64,000 bases of DNA, taken from Anthostomella pinea. Lineage: Eukaryota; Ascomycota; Sordariomycetes; Xylariales; Xylariaceae. Where the stretch lies: positions 3,410,001 to 3,474,000 of the forward strand of contig CAUWAG010000006.1 of assembly GCA_963556695.1 (NCBI GenBank), read 5' to 3'. Every line of letters begins with the position of its first letter. Position 1 is the stretch's first letter. Positions 39,794 through 50,759 of this stretch are shown here, piece after piece. The notes beneath the pieces are model-generated. The model did not search any database and had not been told where the DNA came from. It saw only the letters and a program-made list of their open reading frames with translations. The position numbers were made by a program, and so were the translations under genes.

Positions 39794-40983
39794 TCCCGAG
39801 AGACCGTACGGCGTTGGTTTCTTTCACCCATTATTATTGGAGTCATGCATGTTGCGGCTGGAGAGGTACTCAATTGGGGGTACTGTGACAACAGCTTGTC
39901 CGCTATACTGGCGTCTTCAGGACGGGGCTTTCTTTCCGTCCGAGCTCGTCTCTTTCTCATCCGAAGCCACACGCGTTATCTTGACTGTATTCACCCCTTC
40001 TGCTCATAGATGGCTGACGAGGTTGATACGAGTTGCGAGTTGCGAGCTGCTTGGAGATGCGAGGCAGAGAGCTGGATACCAGGCTCGTTGTTACTTGTTG
40101 GAGTAGTCAGTGCTTCTTGAATGACGTCTGCATATTTTTGCGCGTCTTTCTGTATATAAGTCACTGCAGTGGTTAGGTAGATAGGGGACACGGTCAAACG
40201 TGGGCCTGTCTAAGCTGCTGGTAGAGTAGAAAAATTGGTGGTAATAAAGTAGTATAATAGAAATTGCGGTGATTAGAACCTCTGTGAACGCAGGTCTAAC
40301 AACTGGGCAATGAGATAGATACTATGGCCATTCCGTTCGACCCTTGGTGTCTTCGTCGATGTGTGATCACAAGTGAGGCTCGTATTACACTGAACCATCA
40401 TAAGTCTCCGTGCGCGCCATGTTGATAAGACTCCAGATTACCCGTTGTAATTTTGAAATACAGGAATAATGATACAGGAATAAGCAGCTCGGGTTTGATA
40501 CGCCACTCTCAATGCTTATTCCATGGTGCTTATTCTGTTTTGTCGTTTGGGGTGCTGGACTGAAATAGGATAACTGGAAGTGGTCTGTGGAACGGCCCAA
40601 TTGCAGTGGAGGTGGAGGCCCGGGGACGACTCCATCGGGCAAACCCGGACCGACTGTCGCGACAATTTACTACTTCATAGCAAAGATTGAACGGCGCGGG
40701 AAGAAGCTTCAAGTGTATTATTTTATCCTCCCTCGCTTGAAGGTATCCTACACTCAATTGAATTTTGTATTGTCTTATATGGTCGCTTTGTCCTTCGGCT
40801 TGGCTGTAGTCGAACTACTTGATTGAATATTTGCGTATTTTGGGCGCATTCAATATCCCGGGCCAGACCGGCATTGGCAACACAGTAAGTCTACCTACTT
40901 CTGCACAATTAGCCAGCACACCATCAAACGGCAGTTCCTTCTTGTATCGAAATCACCAATTGACCCGAGAAGTCACAGCAGTC
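39794..40983. other. Intergenic between kinase and fumarase
   Basis: Contains a MITE-like copy (40399-40537). No gene is recognised. The last 180 bp are the probable fumarase leader. Confidence 0.5.
40399..40537 (+). mobile_element. MITE-like GGAATAAGCA repeat, copy D (right end missing)
   Basis: Starts CATAAGTCTCCGTGCGCGCC, contains ACAGGAATAAGCAGCTCGGG and TCAATGCTTATTCC, and runs colinearly with copy A at 15589 for about 140 bp. Like copy A it lacks the right terminal repeat. Confidence 0.75.
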
Positions 40984-42786
40984 ATGCTTCGATCGGTAAG
41001 AGCTACGGCAGCGGCTGCGGGCCCTGCCAGGAGCGTGCTTGGGCCGAGAACAGCAGCTCCCCGAATGCTGGGCACATGCAACTTCTACTCCTCCTCCTGC
41101 TCCGCCTCGGCCTCCTCCACATCGTCATACGTCACCTCGAAACCGTTCCTTGTCAAACCGACGCATTCCCTACGATTCCAAAGAACCTTCCACGCATCCT
41201 CGTTCAGAATGGACGCCAGCACGAGGACTGAGAGCGATGCCTTTGGCGAGGTTCAGGTGCCCTCGGACAAGTACTGGGGAGCTCAGACCGAGAGGTCTCT
41301 CGAGAACTTCCGCATCAATCAGCCCCAGGACCGCATGCCGCCCCCTATCGTCAAGGCCTTTGGTATCTTGAAGGGAGCGGCCGCTACGGTCAACATGCGA
41401 TATGGCCTCGGTATGCAACCATCTTGAACCATTGTACTGCCTCTACGCTTGGAGCTGCTGAAGGGCCTTGGCTTACGATTGCGACTACATCACAGATGAG
41501 AAGATTGGAAAGGCTATCCAGCAGGCTGCCGCCGAAGTGGCCGACCTCAAGCTCATCGACCACTTCCCGCTCGTGGTCTGGCAGACCGGTTCAGGCACGC
41601 AGTCCAACATGAACGCCAACGAAGTCATCTCGAACCGAGCCATTGAGATCCTCGGCGGCACAATGGGCAGCAAGAAGCCCGTCCACCCCAACGACCACGT
41701 GAACCGATCCGCCTCATCCAACGACACCTTCCCCACCGTCATGCACATCGCCGCCGTCCTCGAGATCGAGGAGTCGCTCCTACCGTCCATCAAGAGCCTG
41801 CGTGACGCACTACAGAAGAAGGTCGACGACTTCGAGGCCAAGAAGATTATCAAGATCGGACGAACACATCTGCAGGACGCTACGCCTTTGACCTTGGCGC
41901 AAGAGTTCTCTGGGTATGTCGCACAGCTGGACATGGGCATCAAGCGGGTGGAGAGCTCGCTGCCCGACCTGAGGCTTCTCGCCCAGGGCGGCACTGCCGT
42001 CGGAACGGGCATCAACACCTTTGAGGGCTTCGCCGAGGCGATCGCCGAGGAAGTCAGCAAGATGACGGGCACCGAGTTCAAGACGGCGCCCAACAAGTTC
42101 GAATCGCTTGCCTCGCACGATGCGATTGTGCAGGCCTCGGGCTCCCTGAACACCCTCGCCGGCTCGCTGAACAAGATCGCACAGGATGTTCGATACCTAG
42201 GCAGCGGTCCCCGCTGTGGCCTGGGCGAGCTCATTCTGCCGGAGAACGAGCCGGGCTCCAGCATCATGCCCGGCAAGGTCAACCCGACGCAGTGCGAGGC
42301 GCTGACGATGGTCTGCGCACAGGTCATGGGCAACCACGTGGCCACCACGATTGGCGGCATGAACGGGCAGTTCGAGCTCAACGTCTACAAGCCCCTGGTC
42401 ATCCGCAACCTGCTGCACAGCACGCGAATTCTGGCAGATGGCATGCGTTCGTTTGAGAAGAACCTGGTCGTCGGCCTCCAGGCCAACGAGGAGAAGATTG
42501 CTAGCATCATGAAGGAATCGTAAGTTTGAACCAACCCATCTGCAGCCTTTCTTACAAAACAACAACATGAGAACTAACGGCAGCACAAACGAATAGTCTC
42601 ATGCTGGTCACCTGCCTGAACCCCAAGATCGGCTACGACATGGCGTCCAAGGTAGCCAAGAACGCACACAAGAAGGGGCTTACGCTCAAGGAGAGCGCCA
42701 TGCAGCTCGAGGCGCTGACGTCGGAGGAGTTCGACTCGCTCGTCAAGCCGGAGCTCATGATCGGGCCCAGTCCTTACAAGGGCTAG
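40984..42786 (+). CDS. FUM1: Fumarate hydratase (class II), mitochondrial
   Basis: CDS join(40984..41410, 41496..42519, 42597..42786), 546 aa. The introns have GTATGC/CACAG and GTAAGT/AATAG and keep frame. A basic, Ser/Ala-rich presequence of about 75 aa ([17 protein letters not shown]...) fits mitochondrial import. The mature enzyme starts near [20 protein letters not shown] (ATG 41209), and that Met could give a cytosolic form. Class II motifs: [27 protein letters not shown] (substrate and proton chemistry), TAVGTGIN, and the signature [11 protein letters not shown] (about 396) with the catalytic Ser loop. It catalyses reversible hydration of fumarate to L-malate as a homotetramer in the TCA cycle. 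The end, [14 protein letters not shown], matches the normal C-terminus of the family. The frame stays open and coding-like for 43 codons after the TAG (see the next entry). Confidence 0.96.
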
Positions 42787-42918
42787 GTGCACCGGGTCGT
42801 CGAGCCCGTGATGGGCTTTGTGCGCACCGAGATGGGACATGTGGAGGAGAGGGTGGCGGAGGGGACCGTCTTCTCGGCGGACCATGAGGCGCACTGCCAC
42901 CACAAGGCTAAGGCGTGA
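42787..42918 (+). other. In-frame, coding-like extension after the fumarase TAG
   Basis: After TAG 42784-42786 the same frame has 43 sense codons before TGA 42916-42918. By hand count the GC content is 32/43 at first, 16/43 at second and 38/43 at third codon positions, the pattern of translated GC-rich fungal genes. The predicted peptide begins VHRVVEPVMGFVRTEMG and ends HHKAKA. It could be a readthrough extension, a recently lost C-terminus, or an accident of composition. Confidence 0.5.
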
Positions 42919-44835
42919 ATGACAGCCAGACAGCCTTGGTGATATGCCCCCTCAGCCCCAACGACTCCGGTATTGTAGACAGTAGTACTATTGGCATGTT
43001 GTAAATATAGTCCTAGACAGAAAGGTAATAAAATCCAAATCGAACTTCAACCAAGATCAGGAACATGCTAAGGGGGGAAAAGATGAAACAGGCCCCAACT
43101 ACGCTTACAACCCTACGATAGCATCACTTGGTAGCGCTATCATCACATCGCCAATGCGCATAGCTTTGGAGATAGCTTTCGTCCGTCTTGCCAGCTCAAT
43201 TCCTTGATCGGCGGGCTGCATACTCGGCTACGTCTACTCTCCGACTCTGCGCTTTCTGAGATTGGTTACCTGGGCTGGTAATTTAAACGAGCTTATGTTC
43301 CGAGGTTATCTAGTTTGTTACCGGATTGAAGTGGACGTGAATGGATTCCGCGGGTGCTGCCGGAATCCGCCCGGTATTCTCCCCAAGCTCGGCGAGCTAG
43401 GCAATCCGACCTCGGCTCAGATGGGGAACTTCGGCAGAGCTCCTGGCCCAGGAGCCCGTGGACATTGCTCGGTGCTTCGGAAGGTTCACAGGTTGGTTCA
43501 CTCGATGGCGGGTCTCGTCTACAGTACACAGCTAGAGGTTGGTTTATGCGATGCTATTACCAGACAGCTTTGCTTCGGCGCGCTGGCTTATCTAACCTAT
43601 CTGATCTACCTATGTAGGTAGGTTAGGTGTCTCCAGCTTGCCGCGGTCGGCAGCGATGGCGATGGGGCCGATTGATGCCGAGAACGGGGTTCCTGTTACT
43701 GCTCTGCGATGTCGCTTTGATAGCTGTGTGAAGCCGAAGCGGTGGGATTTCAGATGGATGGAGGGAGGTGTGTACCTAAGGTAGGTAGGTACTTAGATAT
43801 GCCGTCATGATTGCCAGTGGTGACCTGAGTTTCGAATCTTCAATTGCTGCCCCCGGGCCATGTTCCGTACGTGCGGCGAACACAACCCCGCCTTCTGGGC
43901 ATGGCATTTGTGTCAGTAAGAGTCTGGGGAATGCTCTAATGTGACCCGACCAACGACTAACGACGTAATAAGGGGAGGGGAGCTGGGGTGTAGCTAAGGT
44001 GAGCTTGGGTCGCGGACTTGCATGTGAAGACCAGAATACATAATACCTGGGTAAACAACATCGCAGCTTCAACCAGGGGCCGATATACTGTCCGAGGGAC
44101 CACGGCACCACTTCTGCTTATCCTCGCTCTTGTATTAAACAATAACGAGATATAAAACAAGAGTCCTTCTTAGTTCTCTCCATGAACAAATTGTCCATCC
44201 CGTACATAACTACCTACACAGTAGAAGAGTCAGGATTAGGGTGCTTCCCCACACTTTCACAAGCTCCCTCTCATCCGTCCATCTACCGTCCATCCCTCGC
44301 TTCTCACCGGCTACACATGCTTCGAGCCACCACTCAGCTGCCATCCTTCCAGCCGAAACCAAGAGCTTGATCGACCACGCCTGGGATAGTCTGCTAGTTC
44401 CAGTCTGCCTGCCATACATCACATATATACATAGGTACCTCCTACAGGGGGTGGCCGTTCTCCAAAGCCGAGCTTGGGGCGTTAACTTATTAAGCATCTT
44501 GTCCTCGTCATTCCTCCCGTCGTGATCCGAACTCTCATTTCTACTACTGTATGTATATAATAATCTTATACCCACCCCCTCTTTGACCTATCCCCGGTTT
44601 TGGATTTAACCTTTTGGCTTGACTCGCGCCCGGTAAGAAACCGTTGAGAACAAACATCCTCGGTAACTTTTTGGTGTAACATTTGACTTACACGCATCGT
44701 CATCTCCAGCAGTGGCAACGGAGACCTCAACCAACCACCAAGCAGCGTCTGAGAGCTATAGACAAGAGACACATCCACAGTCTCATATACACTCTCACAC
44801 CACACCACAAATACCAACACCAAACACCCAAAGAA
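42919..44835. other. Intergenic between fumarase and malate synthase
   Basis: Contains GGTAGGTAGGTA-type repeats near 43613-43627 and 43780-43794. No protein-like ORF is seen. The region should include the carbon-source-responsive promoter of malate synthase, but I cannot assign specific factor sites with confidence. Confidence 0.45.
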
Positions 44836-46942
44836 ATGGCTACCACAGAAAGCATCCTGCAGGGCGTCAGCGTCGCGGGCGCCGTGACGGCGGAGCACAA
44901 GGAGAAGATCCTGACGCCGGCGGCGCTCGCGTTCCTGGCGCTGCTGCACCGGTCGTTCGACGGCACGCGGCGGGCCCTGCTGCAGCGCCGCGTCGCGCGC
45001 CAGGTCGAGCTCGACCGCGGCGTCCTGCCCGACTTCCTGCCCGAGACCGCCCACGTGCGCGACAACCCGACCTGGAGGGGCGCGCCGCCCGCGCCCGGGC
45101 TCGTCGACCGCCGCGTCGAGATCACGGGGCCGACCGACCGCAAGATGGTCGTTAATGCGCTGAACTCGAATGTCTGGACTTATATGGCTGATTTTGAGGG
45201 TATGTTTGTACGTTTCTTCCTGCTTGTTTCGGGGGGTACATGGGTTGGTGGAGGAAGAGGGCTCTGGATGATGTGGTGTGCTTATGAGCATGGGGGAGTT
45301 GCTGTTGATGATCTGCGAGTTAACTGGACATAAACTGACAAGACAACCCAACCAGACTCTAGCGCCCCAACATGGGGCAACATGATCAATGGGCAGGTGA
45401 ACCTGTACGACGCCAACCGGCGCGCCGTGGACTTCAAGCAGGGGGCCAAGGAGTACAAGCTGCGGCAGGACCGCACACTACCAACACTGATCGTGCGGCC
45501 GCGGGGGTGGCACCTGGACGAGAAGCACGTCACGGTCGACGGCGAGCCCGTGTCGGGCTCGCTCTTCGATTTCGGGCTGTACTTCTTCCACAACGCCGCC
45601 GAGAGCGTGCGCCGCGGCACGGGCCCCTACTTCTACCTGCCCAAGATGGAGTCGCACCTCGAGGCGCGCCTGTGGAACGACGTCTTCAACCTCGCCCAGG
45701 ACTATATCGGGATGCCGCGCGGCACCATCCGCGGCACTGTGTTGATTGAGACTATTCTTGCTGCCTTCGAGATGGACGAGATCATCTACGAGCTGCGCGA
45801 CCATAGCTCCGGTCTTAACTGCGGACGCTGGGATTACATCTTTAGTACTATCAAGAAATTCCGCCAGAACCCCGATTTCGTCCTGCCGGATCGCAGCGCT
45901 GTTACTATGACGGTGCCGTTTATGGATGCTTATGTGAGTCTTGAGCCGCTTGGAGATGGATGTAGGGGTGGTGTTGATGGGGGGTTGGTTGGGGATTGAG
46001 GGGGGTGACTTTGCTGACTGGTGCTGTGGGAGTAGGTCAAATTGCTCATCCAGACCTGCCATAAGCGCGGTGTTCACGCTATGGGTGGTATGGCTGCCCA
46101 GATCCCCATCAAGGAGGACAAGGCAGCCAACGACAAGGCGATGGACGGTGTACGTGCGGACAAGCTGCGAGAAGTGCAAGCGGGCCATGATGGGTAAGCT
46201 CTTGTTCCCTTCCCAAATCCATTATACCGAACATGGACCCGGATGTCATCGAAACAAGTGACTGACATCGAAAACCCTCCGCAGAACGTGGGTAGCGCAC
46301 CCGGCCCTCGCGGCCATCGCGTCCGAGATCTTCAACAAGCACATGCCGACGCCGAACCAGCTGTTCGTTCGCCGCGAGGACGTCGAGATCGGCCAGAGCG
46401 ACCTGCTCAACATGAACGTGCCCGGCAAGATCACCGAGGACGGCATCCGCAAGAATTTGAACATCGGCCTTGGATATATGGAGGCGTGGGTGCGTGGGGT
46501 TGGATGCGTGCCTATTAACTATCTGATGTACGTTTGCTTGTCCGCTCGCATATTCCTACTTGTCCCTGGTCTCCCCTTTCCTCCAGTCCTCCTTGAGTTA
46601 TACAGTTCTACCTACCCTTCCAACTATGTGTTATCACTAACCTCCAAGAACAGGGAAGACGCAGCCACAGCCGAGGTGTCCCGCTCGCAGCTCTGGCAGT
46701 GGGTGCGCCACGGCGTCACGACGGCCGAGGGCAAGAAGGTCGACAAGGCGTACGCGCTCCGGCTGCTCCAGGAGACGACGGATCAGCTCGCCGCCGCCGC
46801 GCCCAAGGGGAACAAGTTCTCCCTTGCGTCCCAGTACTTCGCCGGCCAGGTCACCGGCGAGGACTACGCCGACTTTTTGACCTCGCTGCTGTATAATGAG
46901 ATCACGGCCGTGGGGAATGCGGCGCCGGCTAGTAAGTTGTAA
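44836..46942 (+). CDS. Malate synthase, peroxisomal (glyoxylate cycle)
   Basis: CDS join(44836..45199, 45356..45933, 46036..46193, 46285..46527, 46654..46942), 543 aa, the usual length for the fungal/plant A-type enzyme. Introns of 156, 102, 91 and 126 nt all keep frame. The PROSITE-type signature is [16 protein letters not shown]. The TIM-barrel core includes [35 protein letters not shown] and [10 protein letters not shown]. The catalytic aspartate is expected in [11 protein letters not shown] (about 448-458), which is split by the last intron. The C-terminus SKL is a canonical type-1 peroxisomal targeting signal. It condenses glyoxylate with acetyl-CoA to malate, letting the fungus grow on acetate or fatty acids. 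The N-terminal half is very GC-rich in third codon positions. Confidence 0.96.
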
Positions 46943-48579
46943 GGAGGGGATGGGGGGTTGGGCAAGTGGGTATGAGATTGGGATTGCGTCGTGGTGGCAT
47001 TCGTCCACTGAGAGAGGGGGGTTCGACGCTGATGACCTCTGGTACTCGACAGTAAGAACGAGATGAAGGCAAAACTGAGCGTGAGGATTGTCCTGACAGG
47101 GTCGAATCTGGCAATGGAATGTGGCCCTTGTATTTAATTTATGTTACGGTTTCCGGGTTGAAGTCTGTTTACGTCCATGGTGCTGCCACTACATGTCCCG
47201 CTTGTATGTTGAGTTGGAACATTATTTCCGTATATCCCGTAACCCCCCGTGACTCCTGCTTTTTGTCATATTTCAGTGCATTTGGGATTGGCTCTTCGCT
47301 GCCGGCGGTTCGGGCGAAGTCATGTCTGACATTTGGCGGGGATCAAGTCCATTTTAAAGACGCTGTTCCTTTAAGATCTTGATATCTTAACGATGTTGAG
47401 GGTAGTACAACATCCTCGGTACATTAACAGGGGTTAGTTACACCACAGTTCCCGCCGTATGCCAAGACTAAACCAAACCCCCTAGATGTTAACGACCTAG
47501 ACTTCTTACACGTATATATGTACGTATAATGTCGGCGATCCTGGTTCTTGTGGAATAGGGGTAGGGGTAAATTGGCTTCATGCTTGCTTGTTCTGTCTGT
47601 AGGTCAGGGGCTGCTGAGGGAGGATCTCTCTCCTGGCGAAGCCGTTAGGCGCGCCGTTGTATTCAGGTGCCTGCCACACGCGTTGTGATCTGCGCGGTGG
47701 ACTTCAGGATACCGCCACGCGCTGAGCTCTGACTGCTGCGAGCGCCGTTGTCTTCTTGTGAATGAGGTGCTCGTCGTAGAAGCGACCACTGATGCTCTCA
47801 CGGTATCAGCGACGCCCTCACGCTCGCCGTAACACGCGCCGTGCTCTAGCCGAGGTGCCACGCGCTGAGCTGACTGCTCTGAACGCTCTATGGGGTTCAA
47901 GGTACTGCCACGCGCTGTAGATGAGGATGATAACGTTAGTGATCGTCACACGCGCCGTGGTCTTCAGGGCAGGGTGATGAGGTAAAGAGGAGTACCTGTC
48001 TGCCTCTGCTGGCGCGTTGGATGACTGACGTGCTCTGGAGCCGCATCACTCATCGGCGCCCTCGTTGGCGGTCTGGATGACGCGTTCTGCTGACGCGCTC
48101 TCCCTCTGTCACGAAGCCGAAGGCGACGTGATGCTCGCTCGGGTGGTCCCAGCCCTCCATGAACGCGCCGTGATGGCGCCTTCCTGATGGTTGGGACTCA
48201 CTCTGATCTCCAGGCTCCGATTAGGCCATCTAGAGCCGTCATGGAGATGTTACCATGTAGGCAATCTACCCCTATTCCGCACGACCGAGGATTGGCCGAC
48301 ATATAACTTTCAAAGCTTCGGGCCTCGTTTACAAGGGGATGATCAATCGGGAAGGTATCACAACAAGGCGGCAACTTTTTAAAGATTCATATTCAAAATA
48401 GGAACAAGTCTAGCTTCACACGCACACGTAAATATACACGTGCACGCGTACACGCTACAGCTCAGCCAGCTCTAAAAACGCTCACGCCCTCCCCCGCCCC
48501 CAATAAAAGCCACGTCTCCCAACCGGTTCTTCTGTCCATACGGCCCCGAAGCCTCTACGCAAAGGCTGGCTCATCCTCT
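46943..48579. other. Intergenic with CGCG-rich degenerate repeats
   Basis: 47600-48190 contains many near copies of GCCACGCGCTGAGCT and CACGCGCCGTG (listed separately). The remainder shows nothing gene-like. Confidence 0.5.
47640..48185. repeat. Degenerate CACGCGC-rich repeat tract
   Basis: GCCACGCGCTGAGCT occurs at 47715-47729 and 47857-47871, and a shortened GCCACGCGCTG at 47907-47917. CACGCGCCGTG or close forms occur near 47675, 47833, 47948 and 48163. GACGCGY words recur between 48075 and 48100. Spacing is irregular, and the tract is unusually rich in CpG compared with its surroundings. Confidence 0.6.
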
Positions 48580-50195
48580 TCACTTTCCGGGGGGAGAAGC
48601 CCCGTCGCCTGAGCGGTTACTGCAACGCTTCGAGTCAGTAATTTGCTCTCGCAGGGTAATTGGTGTCTCGGAAGCATATTCCCGTCGGCAGAGAAGGTCA
48701 TCCAAAACCTTCCAGACACACGAGGGGGGGTGGAGGGGTGTCAAGGAACAAGTTTGCTGCTTACAACGTCTGAGTTGAAATTCGGAGCTGGTGAGCTGTG
48801 ACTGGGCGTTAAGTGTGATCATATCCCCATCTCCCCACACGGTTCGAGCACGGGCAATCGCCCGTTGAGCGTAGTCGACAGAGACCGTCAAGGCTGCTAG
48901 GGCAGCACGGGTCACCATAGGAGAGACCGTCAAGGCTGCTAGGGCAGCACGGGTCACCATAGGATCCTCCGCGTCTACTGCCCAGTCGTACGCGCGCTGC
49001 CCGTAGAGATTATACCAGGTAGAGGCGTCGAGATACCTGGACGCAGTGTGTTAGCTAAGCCCCGCCTTGCAACGAAGCAACGACAGCTGCTATTCCCGCC
49101 GGTCTGGGTTTGCTTACGCAAATGCTAGCTGTGGCCCCCAGTTCAGCGCCGTCAAGAGATCGATACGCCTGTCGTGGCGCCGACCTATGGCGGCGGAATC
49201 ACCGTCCTCATCTGGGTCCTCTTCTATCATTGAAACTCCCCATACATCATCCTCGTTAGAATTGATCCTCGTTTCCGCGGCAAACAGGTTTTGTGCCGCG
49301 CAGGCTCCTGCTAATGTATTGTTGTACGAGTTACCATCCTGGAGTACAGGATCCTCATTAAGCACGCACCATTCGCAGGCGCAATCGAACACCCAATTCT
49401 TGCCTGCCCGAGTCGACTGTCAGCCTTCGCCTGCCTATCCGGAGACGGAGGATACAAAGGGGTCTTTTGCTTACGAAGGCTACGTCGCCGCCTTGCCCTT
49501 GGTCTACAGTTGGAGATATAACTGAGGCTTAACTCGCCCCCCTTTGCGATATCACGATTGGCCCTGAGAACGAAGAGCCCACCAGTCCCCTCGCACTCGT
49601 ACCAGCAATTCGGATCGCATGAGTGATTGATTCTGCTGACCTGTCTAAAGAGCCCGTTGGTTTCTAACACGTTCCCAGCTTCGGTTACGCTTTCGCTGAC
49701 GTAGAAACAGTTCGAGGCGAAGATCCGATGTATCTTCAGCAGGCGGGTGTACTCTTCATCGGACAAGCCCGGTCTTGTTACTTTGAGGTAACGGCGTGCA
49801 TTTGGCGAATCGACGGGGTGCTGGTAGCAGTGGAGACTGAGGTATTTTCTCTGTTGATCTTCATTGAGATTTTCAAAGTTACGGAGGCAGTCATCCAACA
49901 GCCCTTGACGGCGGGTACTGCTACCAGTCGCTGTCAACATGGGGGCTTCAGATATGATGGTCTCCCCGGCGGCGATATCCTGAGAGGCGAAACAGCCGAA
50001 TCCTTTTTCTGCGGTCCATCTGACCTCCCAGGAAGGAGCAGCTGGCGTGGGAGCCTCTCGCTCTAGAGCTGGAGGTAAATCAGCGCCGTTGGGACCAGTG
50101 CCGGGACCAGGACCACCAGCATCATCATCAACCCAACCGGCACCAGAACCACCGGCACCAAACCAATTAATATCAAAACCAGCTTCAGAAGACAT
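48580..50195 (-). CDS. SET-domain protein (putative lysine methyltransferase), 487 aa
   Basis: CDS complement(join(48580..49036, 49118..49403, 49475..50195)). The introns have GTAAGC/GGGCAG and GTAAGC/GTCCAG and keep frame. A Gly/Pro-rich N-terminus (about 50 aa) precedes SET: WTAEKGFGCFASQDIAAGE, then an insert, then RINHSCDPNCWYE (about 189-200), ANRDIAKGGELSLSYI (about 234), and a Cys-rich post-SET-like stretch, FDCACEWC, created by the first splice. NHSCxPN and GEELSxSY are the S-adenosylmethionine and substrate motifs. This SMYD-like layout (split SET, no histone-specific domain) is common in large fungal families of unknown targets. The C-terminal third contains an exact 14-residue tandem duplication (PMVTRAALAALTVS). 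Downstream of RRCKQQ the frame may be less reliable; a missed intron there is possible. Confidence 0.82.
48883..48966. repeat. 42-bp exact tandem duplication inside the SET gene
   Basis: Two adjacent identical 42-bp units (minus strand starts CCTATGGTGACCCGTGCTGC) encode PMVTRAALAALTVS twice in frame. The perfect identity indicates a very recent duplication, or gene conversion. Confidence 0.9.
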
Positions 50196-50759
50196 CTTTA
50201 CGCGGGAGTGGAAGTTAGGTATATACTCCGATGGATGCTGGGTATGAAAAACGTCGAGTTGAGCGTAAGTTCCCGTTCGAAAAGATTGACTCAAGCTATC
50301 AGGAAGCCAACATGCCAAAGCGCTCAAGTAATAGAGGTATACCGTTTTATAAAAGCCGCAAGAGTCGAGCAAAGCATCATGGGAGGAAAAAGACCACCCT
50401 TTCCGCATGCGACTCGACGAAAGCCGTGGGGAAAGAAAACCGGTGTCGAGTATGAAGAGACCCGAATCGGCGGACAAAGCGAAGAGAGACGCCGGATGCA
50501 GCGACTCTCCAAGACTCGACTTCGCCGACTGCGAAGTCGACTCCTTTGTGTGATACGTTTGCAGATACCGAAAGCTGCACAGGTAGCGGCTTTGTGCAGT
50601 CTGGATTTATCAAGTCGAATTGATAAATACTTCTCCCCTTCAACGTCACCCGACTTCGAGCAGCGCCATTGAGTGTGACCACTTCAGGCTTCATACAGCA
50701 ACGTACCCCGAGCAAGACACTTACCCCAACTCCTTTCTCCACGCTGCTATATAGTTGCA

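Noticed and set aside
41485..42381. 298-aa minus-strand frame
   Set aside because: Antisense shadow of the fumarase exon, produced by strong third-position GC.
44566..45351. 261-aa minus-strand frame
   Set aside because: Antisense shadow of malate synthase exon 1.
45478..46188. 236-aa minus-strand frame
   Set aside because: Antisense of malate synthase exons and introns, with no domain.
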